Positions 9,853 to 19,040 of a DNA stretch of 64,000 nucleotides are shown here, in pieces (position 1 is the stretch's first letter; each line of letters starts with the position of its first letter). A model generated the notes under the pieces. It was not told where the DNA came from. It saw nothing but the letters and a program-made list of their open reading frames with translations, and did not search any database. The position numbers were made by a program, and so were the translations under genes. This DNA is from Promethearchaeota archaeon. GTDB taxonomy: Archaea > Asgardarchaeota > Lokiarchaeia > Sigyniarchaeales > SOKP01. The stretch spans positions 124,001 through 188,000 of the forward strand of contig JAEOUA010000007.1 of the NCBI GenBank assembly GCA_016839555.1, written 5' to 3'.

Positions 9853-9928
9853 ATCTAATTTATACTCAAATTATTAGAAAATTTTGGACCACTATTCTTT
9901 TAAATATTTGTATTTAGTTTTTTAATAT

Positions 9929-10087
9929 ATGGCAATATCAACTAATAATAGGTATAGAAGTTGCGTTGACTGCGACCATTATAATGAGGAGAGGCAATAT
10001 TGTGAATACTTTAAGAGAAAGCTCTCTCCACACTGTTATTGTTTAGTAGACGGAAATATGGTTTATTTCCTTAAAAACAATAACTAA
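9929..10087 (+). CDS. Small cysteine-rich protein (52 aa) between the two car operons
   Basis: A short ORF not in the track: MAISTNNRYRSCVDCDHYNE and onward. It has five cysteines and two histidines in 52 residues, arranged as CxxCxHY near residues 12-17, a lone Cys at 25, and HCYC at 35-38. That is consistent with one small zinc-binding knuckle. It starts 77 bases after carB copy 1, on the same strand, with no clear SD but an AT-rich TATA-like TTTTTTAATAT region just upstream. No family is recognised. The codon pattern and clustered Cys argue for a real gene, but chance cannot be excluded. Confidence 0.45.
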   Translation: MAISTNNRYRSCVDCDHYNEERQYCEYFKRKLSPHCYCLVDGNMVYFLKNNN

Positions 10088-10252
10088 TCGTTTTTTTTCT
10101 CTCTTATTCTCGATCTTTTTATTCTATTTAATTAAAACATTTTTTATTTTACTGATATTATTTTTGAGAAGATAATTATATTAATTAAATTAGTAAAATT
10201 AGATATACAAAATATATTAAATAGTAAACAAAGCCGTATAAATGTAAATACA

Positions 10253-11392
10253 ATGATTTATAAAACTGAAAAACCAGCTATTTTGATGTTAGATAGTGGG
10301 CTATATTTTAAGGGAATTGGTTTTGGCGCCGTTAAAAAAGTATCTGGTGAAATCATATTTAATACAATACCAGGTTCGGGTTATGTTGAATTATTAACTA
10401 ATCCCACAAATAAAGGAAAAATTATAGTATGTACATACCCCTCCATCGGTAACTACGGGGTTCCCGCAAAATTGAGAGATGAATATGGGATATTAAAACA
10501 GTTTGAATCAGACTCAATTCATATAAATGGACTCGTAATCAGCGAATATTGTGATACACCGAGTCATTATGAAAGTATCAAAACCTTAGAGGAATGGCTT
10601 ATAGAGGAGGATATTCCTGCTATACAATGGGTAGATACGAGAAGGTTAACCCAATATCTCGTTCAAAATAAAACCTCTATGGGGATTTTACAAGTTTTTG
10701 ATCAAAATAGCAAACCAAATATTCAAGCTTTACGAGAAGAAGCAAAAAAATTAAAGAATTTAAATAAAAGAAATTTAGTAGAAGTGGTTTCCACCAAAAA
10801 AGTGAAAACTTATTCTTGTGAAAATAGTAAGGCAACAGTTCTCATTATTGATTTAGGAGTGAAAAACGGTATTTTAAGGGTTCTTCTCAAAAAAAAGATG
10901 GATATCGTTATAGTTCCCCATAATTTTTACTATAATAATATAATGGAGTTAAGGCCTGATGGAATTTTGATTTCAAATGGACCAGGGAATCCGAAAATAT
11001 ATTCTGAAATCGTGAACTTAATCGAAAAACTTCTAAATACAGAAACTCCAATGATGGGAATAGGATTGGGTCATATTTTAATTGGATTAGCGGCAGGTGC
11101 AGAAGTCTATAAGATGAAAGCCCCTCATAGAGGGGGAAGAACAACTGTGAAAAACTCAACAAATCAATGTTATATAACTTACCAAAATCATGGCTATTGT
11201 TTAAAAAGTTTAAAAGAAAATGGTTTTTCAGAATACTTTCATGATAAGGATGATGGATCGAATGAAGGGCTGATTCATAAAAATAAATCAATTTTTTCAG
11301 TTTTATTTAATCCAGAAGGATCCCCTGGGCCATTAGATGTGAGGGATATCATATTTGATAAATTTATAGAATCAATCAAGGTGAAGAAATAA
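10253..11392 (+). CDS. carA: CarA paralogue with inactivated glutaminase (ammonia-type CPS small subunit)
   Basis: A 379-residue paralogue aligning end to end with the upstream CarA. The class I amidotransferase nucleophile is gone: position 271 is Gly (GIGLGH where copy 1 has GICLGN), and the catalytic His is Asn353 (FNPEGSPGP instead of FHPEASPGP). Glu355 and the oxyanion/substrate loops remain. The protein therefore cannot hydrolyse glutamine but could keep its structural role. This resembles vertebrate CPS I, where the same Cys is Ser and the enzyme uses free ammonia. The stop codon overlaps the carB2 start by one base, so the two are translationally coupled, supporting a working ammonia-dependent pair. 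Confidence 0.92.
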   Translation: MIYKTEKPAILMLDSGLYFKGIGFGAVKKVSGEIIFNTIPGSGYVELLTNPTNKGKIIVCTYPSIGNYGVPAKLRDEYGILKQFESDSIHINGLVISEYCDTPSHYESIKTLEEWLIEEDIPAIQWVDTRRLTQYLVQNKTSMGILQVFDQNSKPNIQALREEAKKLKNLNKRNLVEVVSTKKVKTYSCENSKATVLIIDLGVKNGILRVLLKKKMDIVIVPHNFYYNNIMELRPDGILISNGPGNPKIYSEIVNLIEKLLNTETPMMGIGLGHILIGLAAGAEVYKMKAPHRGGRTTVKNSTNQCYITYQNHGYCLKSLKENGFSEYFHDKDDGSNEGLIHKNKSIFSVLFNPEGSPGPLDVRDIIFDKFIESIKVKK

Positions 11393-14300
11393 TGCCCTTG
11401 GATAAATCAATCAAGAAAGTTCTCGTTTTAGGCTCTGGGGCAGTCAGAATCGGACAAGCAGGAGAATTTGACTATTCTGGTTCTCAAGTACTTAAAGCAT
11501 TAAATGAGGAGGGTATTGAAACAATTCTCGTGAATCCTAATATTGCCACAATCCAAACAGATCCTCAAATGTCTGATAAAGTTTACTTGGTTCCAATAAA
11601 TGTTAAATATGTTGAGGAAATTATTGAAAAAGAACGACCGGATGGAATCTGTCTTTCTTTTGGTGGGCAAACAGGATTAAATGTGGGAGTAGAATTAAAA
11701 GAAGCGGGAATTTTAGATAAATATAATGTGAGAGTTTTTGGAACACCAATTAAAGCTATTGAAGCTACTGAAGATCGTGATTTATTTGTAAAAGCGATGA
11801 ATGAAGCTAATTGCCCCGTATGTAAAAGCAAAGCGGTAACAAGTTATAAGGAGGCAAAACAAGTAGTTGAAAAATTTGGATTTCCTCTTATGCTGAGAGT
11901 GGCTTATGTTCTTGGAGGGAGAGGCTCTGGAATAATCCACAATATGAAGGAATTTGAACGAAAAGCAAAAGTTGGCTTGGCTCAATCAAGAATTAATCAA
12001 ATTTTAATTGAGGAATCAGTATGGGGCTGGAAAGAAATAGAATTTGAAATTCTTAGGGATGCGGATGATAATTGCTTTATTAATTGCTCTATGGAAAACG
12101 TTGATCCCTGTGGAATTCACACTGGAGATTCAATTGTAGTCGCTCCCGCTCAAACTCTAACTGATGAAGAATTACAAATGCTTCGTTCAGCATCAATTAG
12201 AGCTACTAAAGCTGTCGGAGTCTGTGGAGAGTGTAATATTCAATGGGCTTTAGATCCTTTCTCTAAAAAATATAGAGCAATTGAGATAAATGCAAGATTA
12301 TCTCGATCTTCCGCATTAGCTTCTAAAGCCACTGGCTATCCATTAGCGTATATTGCTGCGAAAATTGCAGTGGGATATACTTTACCAGAGCTTATAAATC
12401 AAATAACCTTAAAAACCACCGCAAATTTTGAACCCGCCACAGATTATATGGTCTTAAAGTATCCTCGATGGGATTTAACAAAATTTGAAAAGGTTGATAG
12501 ACATATTGGTCCTCAAATGAAAGGCGTAGGGGAATGTATGAGTATTGGAAGGTGCTTTGAAGAGGTATGTCAGAAAGCATTACGCATGTTAGATATTAAT
12601 CTGAAAGGATTTGTTGCAAATGATCTTGAACCGATTGAAGATATAAATGAATTGAAATATGAATTAAGAAATCCCACAGATTTAAGATTCTTAAGAATTA
12701 GTGAAGCAATAAAACGAGGGATTTCTATTGAAGAAATTTATGAACGGTCCAGAATTGATAAATGGTTTCTTCATAAATTAGAAAATATCATTAAAATTGA
12801 GAAGGAATTAGAAAACCTAGACTTTTTACAATCTTCTGATGAAGATAAAGAATATTTATTAACAAGGGCAAAAAGATTTGGTTTTTCTGATGGACAAATT
12901 GGTAAAATCATGGGATTGACTACTCCCGTAATACGAAGATTGCGAAAACGATTAAGAATTGTTCCCTATGTAAAACAAATTGATACATTGGCAGGTCAAA
13001 TTGAACCTGAACGTCATTATTTATACCTTACTTATTGGGGGGATAAACATGATATTGATTTTGAGAAAGAAGAGCAAGAAAATCAAAAAAAAGTGATTGT
13101 CTTAGGTTCAGGAACGTATCGAATAGGCTCCTCTGTTGAATTTGATTGGGGTTGTGTTAATTGTTTGTGGGGTTTACAAGAGCTTGGTGTTGATAAAGCG
13201 ATAATTATTAATTATAATCCTGAGACGGTAAGTACAGATTATGATATTTCTGATCGTCTTTATTTTGAGGAACTTTCAGGGGAACGGGTGCTAGATATCT
13301 GCGAATTAGAAAAACCATATGGAATTGTGCTAAACGCAGGGGGTCAAATCGCCCAAAATCTTGCCGCAAAGTTTGCAAAATATTCAGAGTTTTATCGAAA
13401 AACCAATATAAGGATATTGGGAACGCATGGCTCTCGTATCGATATGGCAGAGGATCGCGTGAAATTCAGTGCCCTCCTTGATGATCTACATATTAATCAA
13501 CCCGAATGGGCAATGCTTACCACTACAGAGGAAGCTATTGAGTTTGCCGAAAAAGTAGGATATCCAGTATTAGTGAGACCTTCTTATGTATTAAGTGGTG
13601 CTGCAATGCGAGTATCTTATGATAAAAAAACCTTAAAAGATACACTTGACTTAGCTGCGGCAGTATCTCGAGAATATCCAGTAATTATAACAAAATTTTT
13701 TACAGATTCAAGAGAGGTGGAATGCGACGGGATTTGCGATGGGGAGAATGTATTGATTGGAGCTATAGTGGAGCACATTGAAAATGCCGGTGTTCATTCT
13801 GGGGACGCCACCATGACAATCCCTCCACAGACTATTTCTAAAAAAATAATAAAACAAATAGAAGAATATACACGAGAAATTGCTTTAGCTTTGAAAATAT
13901 TAGGGCCATTTAATATTCAATATTTAGTAAAGGATGGGGAAGTTTCTGTGATTGAATGTAATTTAAGATCCAGCCGTAGCATGCCGTATGTATCTAAAAC
14001 ACGCGGAATAAATTTAATGAAATTAGCAGCAGAAGTTATAATGGGAAATAAAATACCAAAAAAATTAATAGACCTTCCCTATGGTAATTTTGTGGGAGTA
14101 AAAGCTCCCATGTTTTCATTTATGCGATTGGATAATGCAGATCCCATTTTAGGAGTGGAGATGAACTCTACTGGTGAAGTGGGGGTACTCGGAGATGATT
14201 TCGCAGATGCTTTAATGAAGGCACTTGAAGCTGCCGAAAATAATATACCTATTAAAAATGGAAATGTATTAATTTCAGTGGGAGGAGAGGAGCTTAAGAA

Positions 14301-14703
14301 GAAAATAATCCCTTTAGCAAAAAAATTGAAAAATATGGGATTTACGATCTTTGCGACGGAGGATACTGCTCTGGCTCTTAAAAAGAATGGAATTGATACT
14401 GTAAGATTATATAAAGTACATGAAGTTGGAAAAGAGCCAAATATTATGAAATGTTTACGAAAAGGAGAAATAGATTTAGTAATTAACATCCCCTTACCAA
14501 CGACGGTCAAAGAGAAATTTAGGCAAATAATGGAGGATGAATATAAAATTAGACGCCATGCGGTCGATTTTAATATTCCTGTTATCATTAATTTACAACT
14601 TGCCAAATCATTAATTAACGCCATTGAAAAAATGCGTCAAAAACAATTCTCAATTAAGGCTTTAAATGATTACCATAAATCATTAGAAGAAGTGTATTGG
14701 TAA
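11392..14703 (+). CDS. carB: Carbamoyl-phosphate synthase large subunit, copy 2
   Basis: A 1103-residue CarB collinear with copy 1 and the same length. Both ATP-grasp halves are complete ([20 protein letters not shown] at the start, [20 protein letters not shown] near residue 575, [19 protein letters not shown], and [18 protein letters not shown]), with the MGS-like C-terminus present. It starts at an ATG overlapping the stop of the glutaminase-dead CarA, so this pair most likely makes carbamoyl phosphate from free ammonia. Amino-acid identity to copy 1 looks high, but the codons differ throughout, so the duplication is not recent. Which pathway it feeds (arginine, pyrimidine or nitrogen storage) cannot be read from the neighbours. 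Confidence 0.95.
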   Translation: [1103 protein letters not shown]

Positions 14704-14843
14704 AGATAATCATAGATAAAAAGACCTATTGTATAAAAAAATAATCTTTTTCTCTCGATATTTTACACAAAATTATCTAATACCATGTATTTCTTTTAAA
14801 ATTTCTTAAAAAAAATTTAAAAAGGGAAAAAGAAAATTAATTT

Positions 14844-15611
14844 TTAAAAAAGAAATATTTTAATCATTAGAAACAAACTCAAACAAATAATAAAGATACC
14901 AGCTAATGTTTTCATGGATTTTTCTTTTTTAATTTTTTTGGTAGCTAATGCTCCTATGAAAGATGCTGGAACAGCTCCAATTATTAAAAGTAGAGGTAAT
15001 AGGGGATCAAAAAATCCATGAAACAAGATATAGAAAATTAAACTCGTAATACAGATAGGTGCTTCACAAGCTAAAGCCGTTGCTATTGAACTCTTTGTAT
15101 CTCTGCCAGAAACTACTTGTCCTGCCGTCACAAGTGGACCAAACCCACCACCCGAAATTGCTTTATTAAAAGAACTTATTAATCCTATTGCTACTATTTT
15201 ATTCCAAGAAAAACTATATTCCTTTTTTCTAAGCATTAAAGCACCAATAAATAGAACAAGAAATGCAATATAAATTTCAATAATTAGTTTGTTCAGACTA
15301 AATGCTAAAATGACCGAAATAAAAGCTGCAAAGGATCCTAAAATTGAAATAAGTCCACACACTTTCCAATTCATCTCACTATTTTTAGTAAAACTAGTAT
15401 TTTCAAATAGATGATGCGCAAAAGCTCCAGAAAGACCGGTAAAGATCTCTGATAAAAGTATTGAAGGCACAATGTAAAATAGATCTAGACCCAAAATTAA
15501 AAAAAGTGGAGTTAAAATTGTTCCATACCCTCCTCCCAGCGAAGTATCAATAAATTCTAAACCAAAAGCTAAAATTATTATTAGTATTCCTAAAATTATA
15601 TTTATCTCCAT
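14844..15611 (-). CDS. TauE/SafE-family membrane permease
   Basis: A 255-residue, very hydrophobic protein with about eight transmembrane helices in two homologous halves. Each half starts with the family's glycine-rich motif: SLGGGYGTILTP near residue 25 and ISGGGFGPLVTAGQ near residue 160. TauE/SafE proteins export or exchange small sulfur or organic anions such as sulfite, sulfoacetate or taurine products. The actual substrate is unknown. A second member lies 350 bases upstream on the same strand, so the region may form a transport locus. The ATG is preceded by a weak CTGAGAAAA site. Confidence 0.85.
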   Translation of the reverse strand: MEINIILGILIIILAFGLEFIDTSLGGGYGTILTPLFLILGLDLFYIVPSILLSEIFTGLSGAFAHHLFENTSFTKNSEMNWKVCGLISILGSFAAFISVILAFSLNKLIIEIYIAFLVLFIGALMLRKKEYSFSWNKIVAIGLISSFNKAISGGGFGPLVTAGQVVSGRDTKSSIATALACEAPICITSLIFYILFHGFFDPLLPLLLIIGAVPASFIGALATKKIKKEKSMKTLAGIFIICLSLFLMIKIFLF

Positions 15612-15962
15612 TTTTCTCAGATGATTTTTTAAGTTTTATTTTATAGTAATTAAGTATCATTAAATCTAATTAAATATAACTATGCTACATTAATATTAAA
15701 AGTTTTCTTTAAATTGAATTCTGATAAAATTTTTTTTATTAATCAATTTTCCATATTGAATTCCTATAGAACAATCAAAAGCTTATTTTTCCCTCTCATT
15801 TATATAATAGATAATTTAATCATATGTTGATTGAAATTAACAACGTATTTTTTAAAATAACATCATTGAGAAGAAATAATTCACTGGATATTTAATATGG
15901 TAAAATATTAATGAAATATGCAAATATAAAATTTTTAAAAATAACTTGTAAAATTAATTAAG
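15612..15962. other. Intergenic, no gene seen
   Basis: About 350 AT-rich bases between the two TauE/SafE genes, with stops in all frames. It presumably holds the promoter of the downstream (14844-15611) permease. I see no hairpin, repeat or RNA gene. Confidence 0.6.
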
Positions 15963-16763
15963 TTAATAAATGATATTGATAAGACTAAAAATCGAGAGAG
16001 TAATAGCATAGAGCGGGATTATTACTCTCCAAATTTTGTTAGGTATAACTCTTACTAGATATGGAGAGATTAACGCTCCAAAAAATGCTCCCGTAAAGAT
16101 CGAAGGAAGAAGGATAAGATCTATTGTTACACCAGACCAACTTATCAAGAAAAAACTGAATACGCCCATTATAGAAACAAGTCCTTCAGCAAAAGCCACA
16201 ATTGCTCTGGCACTTTTTTCATAAACCCCTGAAAAGATTTGTCCTAGGGTTATAATAGGACCATAACCCCCTCCACTTATTCCCTTATTAAAACCAGCAA
16301 TAGCAGAAAATAATAATAAAAGTCTTGGTTTAACTTTGGATTCTGACTCATTCCTATTCTCATATCCATTTTTTAACCTAACTATTCCTACTCCTCCCAT
16401 AATAAGTACAAGAACCGAAACATAAATCTCAATAATCAATTCTGGAAATTTAATCGCAAAATATGCAATTATAATAGAAATAATAATAGCTATACATCCT
16501 ATTAAAGCAAATAAAAATGCGTATTTAGTTGCATCACTAAAGGGTTTAAATGTAAAATTAATATTTTCAAATTCATGGTCAAAATAAGCAGTTATTAAAC
16601 CAGTTATTGTTTGAGAAATAAGTAATGAAGGAACTATTTGTAGTGAATTGTAACCAAATAAAAACAGTAATGGAGCTAATCCTGTTCCAAAACCCATCCC
16701 AGTTGCTGAGTCCATAGCCGCAAGAAAAAAGGAAATCAAAATTACAATAATAATTAAATCCAT
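15963..16763 (-). CDS. TauE/SafE-family membrane permease, second copy
   Basis: A 266-residue membrane protein of the same family as its neighbour. The two-fold motif is visible as ATGMGFGTGLAP near residue 22 and ISGGGYGPIITLGQ near residue 163. About eight hydrophobic helices are separated by a charged loop (KNGYENRNESESKVKPR) in the middle. Divergence from the other copy is considerable, so these are old paralogues rather than a fresh duplication. A 51-residue single-helix protein ends nine bases before this gene's start on the same strand, making a two-gene unit. The substrate is not predictable. Confidence 0.85.
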   Translation of the reverse strand: MDLIIIVILISFFLAAMDSATGMGFGTGLAPLLFLFGYNSLQIVPSLLISQTITGLITAYFDHEFENINFTFKPFSDATKYAFLFALIGCIAIIISIIIAYFAIKFPELIIEIYVSVLVLIMGGVGIVRLKNGYENRNESESKVKPRLLLLFSAIAGFNKGISGGGYGPIITLGQIFSGVYEKSARAIVAFAEGLVSIMGVFSFFLISWSGVTIDLILLPSIFTGAFFGALISPYLVRVIPNKIWRVIIPLYAITLSIFSLINIIY

Positions 16764-16772
16764 ATAAAAGGC

Positions 16773-16928
16773 CTATATAAAGAAATAGAATAATACCATT
16801 ATAAGAAAATATACTAAAATAGCCAATAAAATTTTATGCCAAGTTCGCTTTTTGATCTTCATTCTTTCCTTTAAACTTTTTTGATCCAATGTTTTTGCTT
16901 CATTTCCAATATTAAGGGAATTTGACAT
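16773..16928 (-). CDS. Small single-pass membrane protein upstream of TauE/SafE permease
   Basis: Absent from the ORF track because of its length. It reads MSNSLNIGNEAKTLDQKSLK, then a basic stretch ERMKIKKRTWHK, then one hydrophobic helix ILLAILVYFLIMVLFYFFI up to the stop (51 residues). The positive charges before the helix predict a cytoplasmic N-terminus. The stop is nine bases before the start of the permease on the same strand, so the two are almost surely co-transcribed and perhaps translationally coupled. It may be an accessory subunit of the permease. No family is recognised. Confidence 0.6.
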   Translation of the reverse strand: MSNSLNIGNEAKTLDQKSLKERMKIKKRTWHKILLAILVYFLIMVLFYFFI

Positions 16929-17125
16929 AGATTTACTCTCTTTTCTTTAATTCATTTGATTGTATTTAGTTATTATATATAATTATATTTAATTAAAAAC
17001 TATTATCATTTTAAAACTCTTCGATTCTATGAGTAAAATAATAATAGAACTGACTTATTTGAAAATTTTGTTAAATTGAATTTATAAGAGTATTAAGAAG
17101 TAAAATATTAAATATTTAAAAATTT

Positions 17126-18781
17126 TTATTGTTTAAAATTTATTTTCTTTAAGACGGGATATCTTCTTCCGATTCCGAATGCACTAGAACTTACTTTAAT
17201 CGATTGAACTAATTGTCTTCTCTTAAATTCCGCTTTTAAATAAAGATTTTCTACTTTGTCAATTGTTTCAGAACTAATTCCATATTTTTTAAGTTCTGTA
17301 AAATTGGTCCCAATTCCATAATTTATTATATTCTGAAGAATTTTGTCTAAAATAGAATAAGGTGGTAAAGAATCGCTGTCTTTTTGATTTTCTCTCAGCT
17401 CTGCTGTTGGGGCTCTTGTTATAATTCCATTCGGTATTATTTCTTCATTTCGATTAATCCATTCACATATATCATATATTTGCACTTTTAAAAGATCTCC
17501 TGGAATATTTTTTCCTCCACATGTATCGCCATATAATGTACAATATCCAACAGCTATTTCTGACTTATTTCCAGTAGAAACCAGGAGCCAATTATATTTA
17601 TTTGAATAATACATCAATATATTAGCTCGGATTCTTGCCTGCAAATTCTCATCAGCAATATCAAATGAGATTTCTCCTAGCTTATTTTTAAGTGAATCTT
17701 CAAAACTATTGAAAACTTCATCAATAGGATGGATGATATATCGAGATCCAATATTCTCACATAATTTACGTGCTAGATCTATACTTTCTTGAGAAGTATA
17801 TCTTGTTGGCATCATGATATTGGTAACCTTATCTGGTCCAAGTGCTTTAGCACAAACATAAGATGTAAACGCGGAGTCAATACCACCGCTCAAACCTAAA
17901 ACAACTCCATCGAATATATTAATTTTATGAAAATAATCGTATAAATTAAGTGAAAGTGCTTCTATTACCTCTTCTCTCCAATCTTTAGATTTTTCTATCT
18001 CTTTAATATGCTCTTTTTTATCAATATGGAGAGTAATAGATGGAAAATCCTCTTCAAATGCTTTAGCTTTGTAAAAAAGTTGACCAAATTGATTAATAAT
18101 AAAACTTTGTCCGTCATAGACAATCTCATCTAATCCCCCAACCATATTGACATATATTATTGGAATTTGGAATCTTTTTGCTTTCTCGCAAATTATTTTT
18201 TTTCTTATCTCAAATTTATCAATATGATAAGGAGATGCATTGATAACTATTAATAATTCTGCCCCATTTTGAACCAAATTATCCGCAACTTTAATATCAT
18301 AATGTTCATCCCATATATCTTCGCAAATCAAGATTCCAACTTGGACACCTTTAATCTCAATCGGTTTAAATTGTTCATCAAAAGAGAAATATCTGCGTTC
18401 ATCAAATACATCGTAATTAGGTAATAATCGCTTATTTTCAATATATTTGATTTTTTTATTTTCAATTACAAGAGCAGAATTGTAGAATCTCTGAATTTTT
18501 TCCTTTAATTCTTCAGGTTCAGTAAATGTGCCGAGAATTATTGTAGATTCTGTATCTAATTCTGTAATCTCATCAATATATTCCTTATTCTTTTCGCAAA
18601 TCATAGGGTCAAGGATATGATCCATTAATGGATAACCCACTAGAGACATCTCAGGAAATATTATCATATCAGCTTTTTTGTTGGATTTAATGATCTGAAC
18701 AATTTTTTCTGCATTGTATTTTATATCTCCTACAATTGGATTAATCTGTCCGATTAAAACCGTTAATTGTCTGTTTTCCAT
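17126..18781 (-). CDS. nadE: Glutamine-dependent NAD+ synthetase
   Basis: A two-domain enzyme of 551 residues that amidates nicotinic acid adenine dinucleotide. Residues 1-270 form the nitrilase-type glutaminase: Glu44 in FPEMSLVGYP, Lys in the ENKRLLPNYDVFDE region, and the nucleophile Cys in LICEDIWDEHY. The C-terminal synthetase has the ATP-pyrophosphatase loop LGLSGGIDSAF near residue 305, plus NLQARIRANILMYYSN and STGNKSEIAVGYCT. Length and order match glutamine-using NadE. It appears monocistronic, divergent from amt. The SD is GGAAGTG ahead of the ATG. Confidence 0.95.
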   Translation of the reverse strand: MENRQLTVLIGQINPIVGDIKYNAEKIVQIIKSNKKADMIIFPEMSLVGYPLMDHILDPMICEKNKEYIDEITELDTESTIILGTFTEPEELKEKIQRFYNSALVIENKKIKYIENKRLLPNYDVFDERRYFSFDEQFKPIEIKGVQVGILICEDIWDEHYDIKVADNLVQNGAELLIVINASPYHIDKFEIRKKIICEKAKRFQIPIIYVNMVGGLDEIVYDGQSFIINQFGQLFYKAKAFEEDFPSITLHIDKKEHIKEIEKSKDWREEVIEALSLNLYDYFHKINIFDGVVLGLSGGIDSAFTSYVCAKALGPDKVTNIMMPTRYTSQESIDLARKLCENIGSRYIIHPIDEVFNSFEDSLKNKLGEISFDIADENLQARIRANILMYYSNKYNWLLVSTGNKSEIAVGYCTLYGDTCGGKNIPGDLLKVQIYDICEWINRNEEIIPNGIITRAPTAELRENQKDSDSLPPYSILDKILQNIINYGIGTNFTELKKYGISSETIDKVENLYLKAEFKRRQLVQSIKVSSSAFGIGRRYPVLKKINFKQ

Positions 18782-19040
18782 ATTTATATTAACACTTCCA
18801 CTTAATTAAAAAAATTCATTTATAGCTTATTTATTCTATTATAAAATTTTCATACAAGTTCATATTAATTCATAATTTATGAGGCCTTATTAATATTGCT
18901 TCATAATCCTTATCCGAATTCTATTAAAGAATAATTAAATTTCTCAATGACCTTTATATAATTAATTATATTCTTTTAATCAAACAATAAATATATAAAT
19001 TTTAAAATAAAAATATAATAAAATAATATTGTGTTAATAA

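Noticed and set aside
10908-11291. 127-residue minus-strand ORF
   Set aside because: Antisense to carA copy 2; shadow of a conserved coding frame.
14079-14624. 181-residue minus-strand ORF
   Set aside because: Entirely antisense to carB copy 2, Ser/Ile/Phe-rich shadow composition and no motif.
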